Positions 18,415-27,110 of a DNA stretch of 64,000 nt are shown piece by piece. The position numbers and the translations under genes were made by a program. This DNA comes from Rickettsia endosymbiont of Culicoides impunctatus (GTDB lineage Bacteria; Pseudomonadota; Alphaproteobacteria; Rickettsiales; Rickettsiaceae): contig CP084573.1 in assembly GCA_020410785.1 (NCBI GenBank), forward strand, positions 434,001 to 498,000, in the 5' to 3' direction. How positions within the stretch are numbered: the first letter of the stretch is position 1; each line of letters opens with the position of its first letter. Under the pieces are notes generated by a model. That model ran no database searches and was not told where the DNA came from. It saw only the letters and a program-made list of their open reading frames with translations.

Positions 18415-19146
18415 ATGCATTCTGATGTTGCAATTATTATCCCTTCAAGACTTGATTCGGTTAGGCTTCCTAAGAAACCTTTACAATTGATAGGGGAACT
18501 GTCAATAATTGAACGCGTTCTAAGGCAAGTACACTTAACCAAACTAAAAAATATTTATGTAGCAACTGACTCAGAAATTATAGCTAAAAAAGTTACTGAT
18601 TGTGGTGGGCAATTGATTATGACAACCCCAGACTGCCAGACTGGTACTGACCGTGTCTATGAGGCATTTCAGACAATACCTAACAATCATAATATTAATT
18701 ATATCCTAAATGTCCAAGGTGACATGCCTTTTATAGAACCGGAATCAATTATTAAAGTTATTGAAAGCCTAAAGTCTAGTGACCATGATATTATGACCCC
18801 AGTAGTAAAAGTTGGTATAAACGCCGTAAATGGCAATAGTAATGTCAAAGTTATTACTGACCATAATGATAAGGCTCTGTATTTTTCTCGTAGTCTTATT
18901 CCTTATGGCTCTGAAGAATTTCTATATCACGTAGGAATGTATGGATTCCGCAAAGAAGCATTAATTAAATTTATAAACTTACCTGTCTCAACTTTAGAAT
19001 TAAGCGAAAAATTAGAACAACTAAGAGCCTTACAAAATAATATGTCCATAGGGGTATGTTATGTTAATAATATCCCCATTTCTGTTGATACCCCGGAAGA
19101 TTTAAACAAAGCTATCAAATTTTATCAACAATTTAACCAAGGCTAA
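18415..19146 (+). CDS. kdsB: 3-deoxy-manno-octulosonate cytidylyltransferase
   Basis: A 243-residue CMP-KDO synthetase activating KDO with CTP for LPS inner-core synthesis. The N-terminal [20 protein letters not shown] is the CTP-binding loop; [16 protein letters not shown] and [12 protein letters not shown] follow, and ISVDTPEDL closes the protein. Length is typical. It works upstream of LPS genes such as lpxB at 48745, not in the same operon. A repeat fragment begins just after its stop. Confidence 0.95.
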   Translation: MHSDVAIIIPSRLDSVRLPKKPLQLIGELSIIERVLRQVHLTKLKNIYVATDSEIIAKKVTDCGGQLIMTTPDCQTGTDRVYEAFQTIPNNHNINYILNVQGDMPFIEPESIIKVIESLKSSDHDIMTPVVKVGINAVNGNSNVKVITDHNDKALYFSRSLIPYGSEEFLYHVGMYGFRKEALIKFINLPVSTLELSEKLEQLRALQNNMSIGVCYVNNIPISVDTPEDLNKAIKFYQQFNQG

Positions 19147-19149
19147 TAT

Positions 19150-19246
19150 TATCCCGTCTATTAGCGAGACCATGTAATGGTCGAAGCAATCCATTTTCAA
19201 CCACTCTCCTGGAGTACTTTGTCAGCTACGCCTCGCAATGGCTAGT
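19150..19246. repeat. Family B repeat fragment reaching into birA
   Basis: CGTCTATTAGCGAGACCATG and AGCAATCCATTTTC match the family B core, and GCCTCGCAATGGC near 19228-19240 matches its other half. The last codons of birA lie within it, so the element supplies the birA stop and final residues. Confidence 0.65.
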
Positions 19247-20002
19247 TGGATTAACTATAGGCAGGAAGTTTAATATCTCAAAACTACATAAGGTAACTAT
19301 TTTCCCATCCTCAAGCTGAATTCTTATACCCCCATTTTCATCTATATCTTTAAAAATCCCTAAGATTTTTGTGTTTCCATCATTTACACTAACCATCTCG
19401 CCCAACTTATAAGCATTTCTAAGCCAATATTGTCTTATTTTACTAAATCCCTGTTCTTTCCATCTACTAAAATATTTTTCAAAATTAATCATCAAGATAT
19501 CTAATAAATATTCTGGATCTTTTACTTCTATATTCTCATCAGATAAATTGGTTGCCAGTTGCTGAATATTTACAGGACTTTCCTTGATGTTAATACCAAC
19601 ACTTATAATAAGATAATTATTGTTATTTATAGTAATAGATTCAAGCAATACACCAGATACTTTTTTGTCGTTTATCAAAATATCATTTGGCCATTTTAAT
19701 TTGATAGAATTCACTGAACTGGCTGTAAGAGAAGTAATAGTTTTATACACAACAATAGCCATAACAAAAGATAATTGCGGAAGATAACTGAGATTAATTT
19801 GATGCTTTAATAATATACTAACATGCAAATTCCCTAGATTAGAATGCCAAATTTTGTTATTTCTTCCACGCGATTTTGTTTGATTTTTTGCTAATATTAC
19901 ATGACTACCATCAGGACAGCTCTTAGCCATCCTAATAGCTTCAGAGCTGGTACTATCTACTTCATCAAAAACTAGCAACTTATATTTTTTCTGCCAAGAC
20001 AT
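19226..20002 (-). CDS. birA: Biotin--[acetyl-CoA-carboxylase] ligase
   Basis: A 258-residue biotin protein ligase that attaches biotin to the acetyl-CoA carboxylase carrier protein. The catalytic loop KSRGRNNKIWHS, then LKWPNDILINDKKVSGVLLES, are the BirA signatures; no N-terminal DNA-binding domain is present, so it is the monofunctional class. The C-terminal SH3-like domain ends normally at EILNFLPI and is followed by a short tail (NPTSHCEA) that is encoded by a family B repeat fragment, evidence that the repeat replaced the original 3' end. Confidence 0.92.
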   Translation of the reverse strand: MSWQKKYKLLVFDEVDSTSSEAIRMAKSCPDGSHVILAKNQTKSRGRNNKIWHSNLGNLHVSILLKHQINLSYLPQLSFVMAIVVYKTITSLTASSVNSIKLKWPNDILINDKKVSGVLLESITINNNNYLIISVGINIKESPVNIQQLATNLSDENIEVKDPEYLLDILMINFEKYFSRWKEQGFSKIRQYWLRNAYKLGEMVSVNDGNTKILGIFKDIDENGGIRIQLEDGKIVTLCSFEILNFLPIVNPTSHCEA

Positions 20003-20025
20003 AATTACCTCATAAAATTCAGGGT

Positions 20026-20215
20026 GATTTTAAAAGTCGTAGAAAAACAGTATAAAAATCCAAAGCATCATTACGAGGAACCGCTTTACGGCGACGCAGC
20101 AATCCAAAAAGTAACCAAAAATTGATTGCTTCGACCATTACATGCTCTCGCAATGACATATATGTACTCCAAACGCCATTGCGAGAAGGCGTAAGCCGAC
20201 GAAGCAATTTGTAAG
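20026..20215. repeat. Composite family B palindromic element
   Basis: Repeated CATTACGAGG/CATTGCGAGA-type ends, GAAGCAATC and CATGCTCTCGCAATGAC blocks mark a family B element between birA and the ankyrin gene. It carries a 62-codon minus frame without homology, which I regard as fortuitous. Confidence 0.65.
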
Positions 20216-20222
20216 TTAAATA

Positions 20223-20255
20223 TAAACAATTAAAATTTTGTTCACAGACCCTAGC
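20223..20255. repeat. Solo end of the 160-bp MITE-like repeat (family C)
   Basis: AAACAATTAAAATTTTGTTC plus ACAGA here equals, inverted, the first 25-30 bp of the family C elements at 31902 and 58014. Only this terminus is present. Confidence 0.6.
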
Positions 20256-20261
20256 ACTAAA

Positions 20262-20861
20262 TTAAAAAATATCAGATAGCTCTGTCGTCATACCATCACC
20301 TGATAATACTATATCATTATTAGGTACATCGTCATATAAAGGATTAGCAATATTATTACTTATTGCTTTAGATAAGGAATTTACATTGTTAGATAATTCT
20401 TTTAAATTACTACTTATCTTAGGTGACAAATGCACTTGTTGTTGATTATTTAAAGTGTGTAAAGTGCGTAAACTGTCTATATGCCACCGCACTGCATCAA
20501 CCAAAGAATCTGTGCTTGTCATTTTGAAATCATGGTTTTCTAATAGTGGCTGCATACAAAGCCTTGCAAAAATAACATTTGCAATACCAATATCTGATGC
20601 TGTCATACCATTATCATTAGCTATATTTGGTTTTGCTCCCCACTTTAATAACATTTCAGCCATATCATGGCGATTATTTTTTACTGCATAGTGTAATGCA
20701 GTATTGCCACTTTTATCTTGATTATCTACATTAGCTTTGGTGAGTAAATGATTTGTTAAATGCATATTACCTGTTTCTACAGCTTTAAATAAGGCATTCT
20801 TGTTTAATAAAACTGGTAAACCTCCATAGCGTGCTTTATAAAAAAGTTGTTTCAATGACAT
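20262..20861 (-). CDS. Ankyrin-repeat protein
   Basis: A 199-residue protein with two to three ankyrin repeats at about residues 20-115, the best being DKSGNTALHYAVKNNRHDMAEMLLKWGAKPNIANDNGM split at its usual helix-turn-helix boundaries. The C-terminal half (from about 120) is Ser/Asn-rich and unrecognised. Ankyrin proteins of rickettsiae and related symbionts are often exported and bind host proteins, but no signal peptide is visible, so that role is only an inference. It is isolated by repeats on the downstream side and by a hairpin upstream. Confidence 0.8.
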   Translation of the reverse strand: MSLKQLFYKARYGGLPVLLNKNALFKAVETGNMHLTNHLLTKANVDNQDKSGNTALHYAVKNNRHDMAEMLLKWGAKPNIANDNGMTASDIGIANVIFARLCMQPLLENHDFKMTSTDSLVDAVRWHIDSLRTLHTLNNQQQVHLSPKISSNLKELSNNVNSLSKAISNNIANPLYDDVPNNDIVLSGDGMTTELSDIF

Positions 20862-20908
20862 ATTTACCTCTTAATTATTAGTAATTGATATTCATAAATT
20901 TCTTATTC

Positions 20909-20940
20909 TAAATAAACCGTTTAATACGGTTTATTTAGTT
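20909..20940 (-). terminator. Hairpin terminator after the glycosyltransferase gene
   Basis: CTAAATAAACCG and CGGTTTATTTAG form a perfect 12-bp stem with a small loop. It lies 40 bp beyond the stop of the minus-strand gene at 20980 and upstream of the ankyrin gene, so it probably ends the nuoN-glycosyltransferase transcript. Confidence 0.6.
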
Positions 20941-20979
20941 GCTGGCACTATATAATAAAATTTCACCTTATGCAAGCAC

Positions 20980-21804
20980 TTATTTTAATAATTCCATGTT
21001 TTCTTGGTTTTTATCATGTTTTTTATTATTTAAAATCTCTCTTGCTTTAGCAAGCCTTATAAACCGTCCAAAAGCAAGAATCATAGAGTCAACAAAACCA
21101 TCAAAACCAAATACCCAATATCGCCTTATAAAGAATGATTTTAGAAAATAAAAAATAATTTCTGTAGCAATTCTTATTTTTGATGGATTCCTACCTAGTT
21201 TGACGAAATCTTCTGCCTGCTCGGAAGAATAAAAATTTGCCTTAGCTACCATTTGCTCAATTGACATGCCAGACCTATGATAAATTATACCATTTAACTC
21301 ATAGATTTTGTCTTGTGGGTTAATATCTGGGTTAAATAACACCGAATCATGAGTAGTAGTACTCATATTATTAGAAAAACTACTATATTTACGGTTATAT
21401 AATCTGATGAATTTATGATAAGGAGCAAAGCGACGAACTTTATGATCGTTACGGTGCAATATAACATTTTTAGTACGATAAGCTAAATAATTATCTTGAA
21501 TATTTGAAGCAAATATAAATTCTATTTCATCCTGTAATTCTTTTGACAGCTCTTCATCAGCATCAATATTTAATATCCAATCATTCTGACATAAACTCTC
21601 ACCAAAAGTTTTTTGTTTAACATAACCACCCCATTCGTTAAAAATCACTTTGGCACCTAAATTTCTAGCAATTTGTACTGTATTATCAGTGCTACCACTA
21701 TCAACAACAATAAGCTCCTCGACAATGCCCTTAACACTGTTGATAGCTCTTGCCACTCTAGCAGATTCGTTTTTTGTAATAATAAAGGCTGAAATCTTAA
21801 GCAT
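20980..21804 (-). CDS. Family 2 glycosyltransferase (WaaE/KdtX-like)
   Basis: A GT2 glycosyltransferase of about 274 residues from ATG 21804 (MLKISAFIITKN), chosen over an upstream in-frame start at 21861 because the latter lies inside nuoN and the ATG at 21804 has an AAAGGG leader. The GT-A fold marks are ITKNESARVARAI, VVDSGSTDNT and LNIDADEEL (DXD-type). This subfamily adds glucose or heptose to the LPS inner core at the cytoplasmic membrane face. C-terminal hydrophobic and basic region may bind membrane. It starts 8 bp after nuoN stops, so the two are cotranscribed although functionally unrelated. Confidence 0.85.
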   Translation of the reverse strand: MLKISAFIITKNESARVARAINSVKGIVEELIVVDSGSTDNTVQIARNLGAKVIFNEWGGYVKQKTFGESLCQNDWILNIDADEELSKELQDEIEFIFASNIQDNYLAYRTKNVILHRNDHKVRRFAPYHKFIRLYNRKYSSFSNNMSTTTHDSVLFNPDINPQDKIYELNGIIYHRSGMSIEQMVAKANFYSSEQAEDFVKLGRNPSKIRIATEIIFYFLKSFFIRRYWVFGFDGFVDSMILAFGRFIRLAKAREILNNKKHDKNQENMELLK

Positions 21805-21812
21805 ATTACCCT

Positions 21813-23216
21813 TTAACTCATAAAGAAAGAAAAAATTAACAGAAATCCTATAACAAGGCAACTGACAAACCTTAAGCCTTGATATGTTGGTATTAACTCC
21901 GGCTGCAAACTTTCACTTACCTCAAAAAAGTACATAGATCTAACTATTTTGAGGTAATAATAAGCTGCTATAATACTGCTACCAATAGCTACAAATGCTA
22001 TAGTAAATTGCTCCTCTACAATAGCCTGATAAAAAATGAAATATTTACCAAAAAATCCCGCCAGTGGGGGAATGCCAATCATCGAGAACATGATAATCGT
22101 AATCTCAGCAGCTAAAGCCTTACGACTATTCGCCAGACCTTTAATATCATCAAAATTTGCCGTATCCGCTTTTTCCCCCAGCAGAGCAATCAGACAGGCA
22201 AAAAAGCCTGTAACAGAAGCGGCATAAATAAGCATATACACTAATGCAGCATTATTACCTTGCTCACTATGCAAAGCAATCCCCATCAGAACATATCCAA
22301 TATTTAGAATAGTGCTATAGCCCATTAGCCTTTTGAGGGAGGTTTGTCTAATAGCCCCACCTGCCCCAACCAACATCGACAAAATTGCCGTTATCTTTAT
22401 TAAATCAACTGAAATTTGTTTATAATCACCAACTACCATCATCATTATATTTAATAATACCACTACATTGCCAAATTTTGTGGCAGCAGCAAAATAGCTA
22501 ACTGAAGGAATTGGTGACCCTTCATATACATCTGGCGTCCAAATATGCAAAGGAGCACTAGATAATTTAAAGAAAATACCACTTAAAAAAAGTACTAAGC
22601 CAATTATTAAACCAATATTAGGTTGGGCTGATTGATTCAATTTGCATAGAATATTATTATAATCTAAACTACCACCAAATCCGTAAATAAAAGACATCCC
22701 GAATAATGTCAAACAACTAATCAAACTACCTAGAATAAAATATTTTAATGCCCCTTCTGATGATTTAATATTGTGTAAACTAAAACCGGCTAGTACATAC
22801 GCTGCTAGTGCTTGCAATTCCATAGCCACAAATAATAGTAGGAAATTACGAGCCGATATAGTAATAAAAATACCAACAGTCGAAAGTAGCATTAAGGTTA
22901 TAAACTCTGTCTTAAATTTTTCATTAGTGATTTTACAATAATCATTATAAATTATCATGGTCATCACCGAAAAAAGTAAAACACAAGATTTACAAACACC
23001 AGTAAAGCTATTAGTAGCAAAGGAATTACTAAAAGATACTGCCTCACCCTGAACGCAAGCAATAAAAAGTACAATCGATAATAATATCGTAATATTAGTG
23101 ATGATTCTAGTTTTTTTGATAAATAATACAGCAGATAATTGAGTAAGCAAAGCCAGTAAGGTCAGCATTATCTCAGGCAAAATAATTATAAATTGTGTTA
23201 AAATTGGGCTTATCAT
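21813..23216 (-). CDS. nuoN: NADH-quinone oxidoreductase subunit N
   Basis: A 467-residue proton-pumping antiporter-like subunit of respiratory complex I with about 14 transmembrane helices. The family blocks VAMELQALAAYVLAGF (Glu in helix 5), KLSSAPLHIWTPDVYEGSP and RLMGYSTILNIGY are intact. nuoL and nuoM are not next to it in this window; upstream is a 450-bp region with a toxin-antitoxin remnant. Typical rickettsial length. Confidence 0.95.
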   Translation of the reverse strand: MISPILTQFIIILPEIMLTLLALLTQLSAVLFIKKTRIITNITILLSIVLFIACVQGEAVSFSNSFATNSFTGVCKSCVLLFSVMTMIIYNDYCKITNEKFKTEFITLMLLSTVGIFITISARNFLLLFVAMELQALAAYVLAGFSLHNIKSSEGALKYFILGSLISCLTLFGMSFIYGFGGSLDYNNILCKLNQSAQPNIGLIIGLVLFLSGIFFKLSSAPLHIWTPDVYEGSPIPSVSYFAAATKFGNVVVLLNIMMMVVGDYKQISVDLIKITAILSMLVGAGGAIRQTSLKRLMGYSTILNIGYVLMGIALHSEQGNNAALVYMLIYAASVTGFFACLIALLGEKADTANFDDIKGLANSRKALAAEITIIMFSMIGIPPLAGFFGKYFIFYQAIVEEQFTIAFVAIGSSIIAAYYYLKIVRSMYFFEVSESLQPELIPTYQGLRFVSCLVIGFLLIFSFFMS

Positions 23217-23413
23217 ATTTTAAGTTTTTGGATTTAGTATAATATAAATAGTTAATATATACTATAAGATCACTAGCACTAAGTATAATAGTAAAAAATA
23301 TTTAATTTTACATGAATTATATAGCTAACCAGGGCAACATTACACCAAATTCACAGACGTCATTGCAAGACCATGTAATGAATGTTTTGATCAATGTTAG
23401 TTTAAAATAATAT

Positions 23414-23441
23414 TTGACTTTATACGTCAATGACGTAATAA
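23414..23441 (+). promoter_or_regulatory. Sigma-70 promoter with overlapping palindromic operator of the toxin-antitoxin locus
   Basis: TTGACT (23414-23419) and TAATAA (23436-23441) are 16 bp apart. Between them TACGTCA-A-TGACGTA (23423-23437) is a perfect 7-bp inverted repeat with a 1-bp centre, placed where a repressor would block RNA polymerase. The downstream gene pair is a higBA-type system, whose antitoxins commonly autorepress. Binding is inferred. Confidence 0.7.
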
Positions 23442-23448
23442 TATTGAT

Positions 23449-23671
23449 ATGGAATATATAGAATCTCATTTGTTTAATAAATTGTTAAGTTCATATTTAA
23501 CTGATGATGATTACGCAGACTTTCAATGGCATTTAGCCTTATACCCTAAATCAGAAGATATTATTCCTGGCAGTGGAAGACTTAGGAAAATAAGATGGAT
23601 GGCTAAAGAACGAGGCTGAAAACATTCCAGCTGCTATTTTAAAGAAAATAAAAGAGGAGTTAGGATTATGA
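23449..23671 (+). pseudogene. RelE/HigB-family toxin remnant
   Basis: From ATG 23449 the frame gives MEYIESHLFNKLL then LYPKSEDIIPGSGRLRKIRW, the N-terminal half of a RelE/HigB-like ribosome-dependent RNase toxin. It ends at TGA 23617-23619. In the +1 frame the sequence AAILKKIKEELGL, typical of the family's C-terminus, runs to a TGA overlapping the antitoxin ATG at 23668. The central catalytic strands are missing, so a deletion with frameshift has removed toxin activity while the overlap with the antitoxin survives. Confidence 0.75.
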
Positions 23672-23937
23672 AAATAAGACGAGATATCGGAACAAAAATT
23701 TTACAATCCATTCAAGAGATAAAGACAGGAAAGGGTAATGTACAGAAAATAGAAACAAAAGATGATATAGTGAATATTAGAAAGTACTTACAACTATCTC
23801 AAGTAGATTTTGCTGTTTTAATGGGGATTAATGTTAGAACATTACAAGAATGGGAGCAAGGGCGGCGTAAACCTAGGGGATCAGCTATATCTTTATTAAA
23901 AATAGCATCTAAACATCCCCAGATTTTTATTAACTAA
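23668..23937 (+). CDS. HigA/NadS-type antitoxin, XRE helix-turn-helix regulator
   Basis: An 89-residue protein whose helix-turn-helix lies at about residues 38-70 (LQLSQVDFAVLMGINVRTLQ then EWEQGRRKPRG), the pattern of NadS/HigA antitoxins. It probably binds the palindrome at 23423-23437 to autorepress. An AGGAG Shine-Dalgarno sits 8 nt before ATG, and the start overlaps the remnant toxin stop. The antitoxin frame is intact while its toxin is decayed, so it may now serve only as a regulator or as an anti-addiction leftover. Confidence 0.8.
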   Translation: MKIRRDIGTKILQSIQEIKTGKGNVQKIETKDDIVNIRKYLQLSQVDFAVLMGINVRTLQEWEQGRRKPRGSAISLLKIASKHPQIFIN

Positions 23938-24124
23938 TTCACCTTACGCATAGCACTTAAAAGCCATAGGGGTATGGATAAATACTAATCGGATTAGCTA
24001 TAATGAGAGAAAGTATTTATATCTATCTTTAAGTGAACACTCTCAAAATATGTTTCTTGGATTGATTATAAATTCAATAATAAAAGCTAAAAAGGTGGCT
24101 AGAACCTTAACGGGTTAACTATAA

Positions 24125-24979
24125 TTAATCACTCGAACTCTTGAGCCTGTTAACTATAGCATATATTTCTTTCTTACTGTAGCTTTTGCCGAAATTTTCA
24201 TTAGCCGTATCTGTAATACTTTTGGCACTCCATCCTTTAGATAAGTACAAATGTATAAATTTTTCTAAGTCATCTGCTAGATTAGCGGCATTAGCCTCTT
24301 CAGAAACACCGGAAATTAGCAATACTATTTCTCCTTTAATAATATTCTGTTTATAGAAATTTATAACGTTTTCTATTAATCCTGACTTTACTTCTTGGTG
24401 CAATTTAGTAAGTTCACGTGCTATACATATTTCTCTATTGCCCAAAATAGCAAGAGCCGTATGTAACGATTGCTCTATTCTGCTAGCAGTGTCAAAAAAA
24501 ATCAAAGTTGCTTTTATGCTAGCTAATTCTGTGAAAATCTTCTTTTTACCTTCAATGGTCTTTGGTAAGAATCCAGCAAATAAAAAACGATCTGACGGTA
24601 ATCCAGAAATGGGTATAGCGGTGGTTAATGCAGAAACGCCAGGTATAACATCTATGTGATAATTAAGTTTTCTCAACTGCCTAACTAGTTTATAACCAGG
24701 GTCAGAAATTAACGGTGTTCCAGCATCAGATATTAGGCTGACTATTTCTCCATTATCAATGAGCTTGCAGATAATCTCTCTTGACTGATTATCACTATGA
24801 TCATTATATACTTGTAACTTGGTCTTTATATTATGTTTTACTAGTAATTTTTTTGATATTCTGGTATCCTCGCACAGTATTACTGTAGAGTTTTTTAGTG
24901 CTTCTAAAGCCCGAAATGTTATATCATCTAAGTTACCAATAGGTGTTGAAACAATATATAGTCCTGGTTTAAAGATCAT
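24125..24979 (-). CDS. rsmI: 16S rRNA (cytidine-1402-2'-O)-methyltransferase
   Basis: A 284-residue tetrapyrrole-methylase-fold enzyme modifying C1402 in the 16S decoding centre. Signatures are YIVSTPIGNLDDITFRALEA at the N-terminus, EDTRISKKLL, and LISDAGTPLISDPGYKLV. Length is normal. It is divergent from the lpoA-like gene at 25029 with 49 bp between, the conserved yraL-yraM neighbourhood seen in many proteobacteria. Confidence 0.95.
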   Translation of the reverse strand: MIFKPGLYIVSTPIGNLDDITFRALEALKNSTVILCEDTRISKKLLVKHNIKTKLQVYNDHSDNQSREIICKLIDNGEIVSLISDAGTPLISDPGYKLVRQLRKLNYHIDVIPGVSALTTAIPISGLPSDRFLFAGFLPKTIEGKKKIFTELASIKATLIFFDTASRIEQSLHTALAILGNREICIARELTKLHQEVKSGLIENVINFYKQNIIKGEIVLLISGVSEEANAANLADDLEKFIHLYLSKGWSAKSITDTANENFGKSYSKKEIYAIVNRLKSSSD

Positions 24980-25028
24980 GATTTAACCCCAATTGCCAAT
25001 TATCTCTAATTAAGATAAAGTAAGTATT

Positions 25029-26171
25029 ATGAGCAGTATAAAGCAAAAATTTTTAAATATCACCTTATCATTTATATGTCTTGTCTCTTTATTTTCTTGC
25101 CAATCTAATAAAGAGGCTATTGTTACTCCTACAACGAAAGAAGTTGTGCAAGAAACTCTAGAAGTGGCAATTTTAATGCCTCTAACGGGAGAAAATTCTA
25201 CATTAGGTAGACAATATAACCAATTAATTAAAATGGGTCTAGAAGATGGTTTAAAAACTTATGTCCATGTCACTTCTTATGATGGCTCTAATGAGCAGCA
25301 GGTACTTGCTGCAATGGATAAAATATTAGCTCGTAAAACAAAAATTATTCTAGGACCATTATATTCAAACCTTACTTCTCTAATTGCCAATAAAGCTAAA
25401 ACGCATAACATTTTTATAATTACCATGTCTAATAATCCTGTATTGGCAGACCAGAAACTTTTTGTATTTGGGCATGCTCCGTCAAAGCAGCTTACAAAAA
25501 TAATTAATTACTTTGCAGATAATGATTATAAAAATTTTATCGCCCTGCTACCTTCAGGGCGTCATGCACAAACAACAAATCAACTTATTCAAAATATATT
25601 AATTCAGAAAAATTCTACCTTAGTGCGGAGTGAATTTTATGCTAATATACCAGAATCAATAGAAAAAGCAGTGTTCACTGTCTCAAATAGTGTTGATAAT
25701 TTAAATGAAATGGAGGATACAGAAACTAAACCTGTAATTTATCTGTCGGATGATGGTGAAAATCTAAATTTGCTTTTTGATAGTATTCATAAGCATAATT
25801 TAGATAAAAAAGCAATTATAATAGGTGATAACAGAATAAATATTGATTATTCTGAACCGGTGGATATTATCTTCACTGGTTCATTAAATATTGTAAATAG
25901 TAATATAATAGAGAGAGCTAAAAATATAGGCATTAATCATTTATCTTTCATGCACGCTGTGGCTTATGATTTGGGAAAAATAACATCAAAATATATAGAT
26001 ACTAACTTTACGGAAGAACGATTTTTAGCATCTTTAAATAGTACAGCTCCATATATTGGTATATCAGGTAATATTCACTTTATCGATTCAATAGCCCAAA
26101 GAGAATATGATATAATTAAGAGAGAAGACGGCTTGTATAGCACTATTTCGAAAAGTGTTGACGGCTTTTAA
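25029..26171 (+). CDS. LpoA/YraM-like penicillin-binding-protein activator lipoprotein
   Basis: A 380-residue lipoprotein: signal LNITLSFICLVSLFSC with lipobox LFSC (Cys at about 24), then a periplasmic-binding-protein-like fold starting VAILMPLTGENSTLGRQYNQ. In gammaproteobacteria LpoA activates PBP1A from the outer membrane; alphaproteobacterial homologues of this ABC-substrate-binding type are shorter and lack the N-terminal TPR part, as here. Assignment is supported by its position opposite rsmI. Ligand or partner is not shown by sequence. Confidence 0.75.
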   Translation: MSSIKQKFLNITLSFICLVSLFSCQSNKEAIVTPTTKEVVQETLEVAILMPLTGENSTLGRQYNQLIKMGLEDGLKTYVHVTSYDGSNEQQVLAAMDKILARKTKIILGPLYSNLTSLIANKAKTHNIFIITMSNNPVLADQKLFVFGHAPSKQLTKIINYFADNDYKNFIALLPSGRHAQTTNQLIQNILIQKNSTLVRSEFYANIPESIEKAVFTVSNSVDNLNEMEDTETKPVIYLSDDGENLNLLFDSIHKHNLDKKAIIIGDNRINIDYSEPVDIIFTGSLNIVNSNIIERAKNIGINHLSFMHAVAYDLGKITSKYIDTNFTEERFLASLNSTAPYIGISGNIHFIDSIAQREYDIIKREDGLYSTISKSVDGF

Positions 26172-26395
26172 TACAGTGTTGTTTATTGCTATACCATAGG
26201 TTACTGTAAACGGCATAGATGTAAACTATAAGTGTTCATCATTCAAATCTAATAGAATAGTATAAGAAACTAATGCAGGTGCCAATTTCTTAAGTCATTT
26301 TAGTATATAACATTAAAAACCGAAGCATAACTTGTCTTGTAGAAAGATTTTTAATATGCTACAAAGACAAAGTAAAATTACGTATTTATAACACT
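26172..26395. other. Intergenic, nothing recognised
   Basis: No frame, hairpin or member of the repeat families is apparent in this AT-rich spacer between the lpoA-like and transglycosylase genes. Confidence 0.4.
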
Positions 26396-27091
26396 ATGTC
26401 CATTAGGTTTATATTAGCCCTATATTTGTTTTGCCTTTTTCCTTTATATTCATATGCTAATATGGATGCGGAAATTGCTGAATCACATAAATGTTCAAAG
26501 ATGTTTCCTTACTTCGAAAAAACACACCAAATTCCTCCTGACACCCTATACTCAATATCTTTAAAAGAATCTGGCAAAAAACATACTGAACATAAAATCA
26601 TGGTGGTTTGGCCTTGGACTGTCAATGTTGAGGGGAAAGGGTATCATTTTAACACTAAAAGAGAAGCGATATTCTTTGTAAGAAAACAAATTATTCAAGG
26701 TAAAGAAAATATTGATGTAGGATGCATGCAAATTAACCTAAAACACCATTTAAAGGCGTTTAACTCCTTAAATCAAGCTTTTGATCCTGAGCAAAACGTT
26801 GCTTATGGTGCTAAATTCCTCAAAGCTAAATATGATCAGTTAGGTAGTTGGCACAAAGCCATCGCCTATTACCATTCAGCTACTCATGATCTTGGCTATA
26901 AATATAAGCAAGATGTTATCAAGATTGCTAACAATATGGACTTGTATAAAAATTCTGTTAATATGTATAGTGGGAATTACCCTAATAATATAGCTACAAC
27001 GACCCCAACAAATAAACGAAGCCCTTCATTTGTAAGTAATATTATGAAATATAAGAGTGGTATTATGGTAGCACTACCAAAAGCTAGCTAG
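26396..27091 (+). CDS. Secreted lytic transglycosylase (SLT domain)
   Basis: A 231-residue protein with a signal peptide (FILALYLFCLFPLYSYA) and a soluble lytic transglycosylase domain. The catalytic Glu is in SLKESGKKH (about residue 58), followed by GCMQINLKHH and YGAKFLKAKYDQLGSWHKAI, AYYHSA. It would cleave peptidoglycan glycan strands in the periplasm; similarity in size to VirB1-type enzymes makes a role in opening the wall for a type IV secretion system possible. The tail after residue 185 is Ser/Thr/Asn-rich. 224 bp upstream contain no other gene. Confidence 0.85.
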   Translation: MSIRFILALYLFCLFPLYSYANMDAEIAESHKCSKMFPYFEKTHQIPPDTLYSISLKESGKKHTEHKIMVVWPWTVNVEGKGYHFNTKREAIFFVRKQIIQGKENIDVGCMQINLKHHLKAFNSLNQAFDPEQNVAYGAKFLKAKYDQLGSWHKAIAYYHSATHDLGYKYKQDVIKIANNMDLYKNSVNMYSGNYPNNIATTTPTNKRSPSFVSNIMKYKSGIMVALPKAS

Positions 27092-27110
27092 ATTAAAATT
27101 TTAGGTAATA

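Noticed and set aside
20019-20207. 62-codon minus frame beside birA
   Set aside because: Fully within a composite family B repeat; composition follows the repeat and not a protein.
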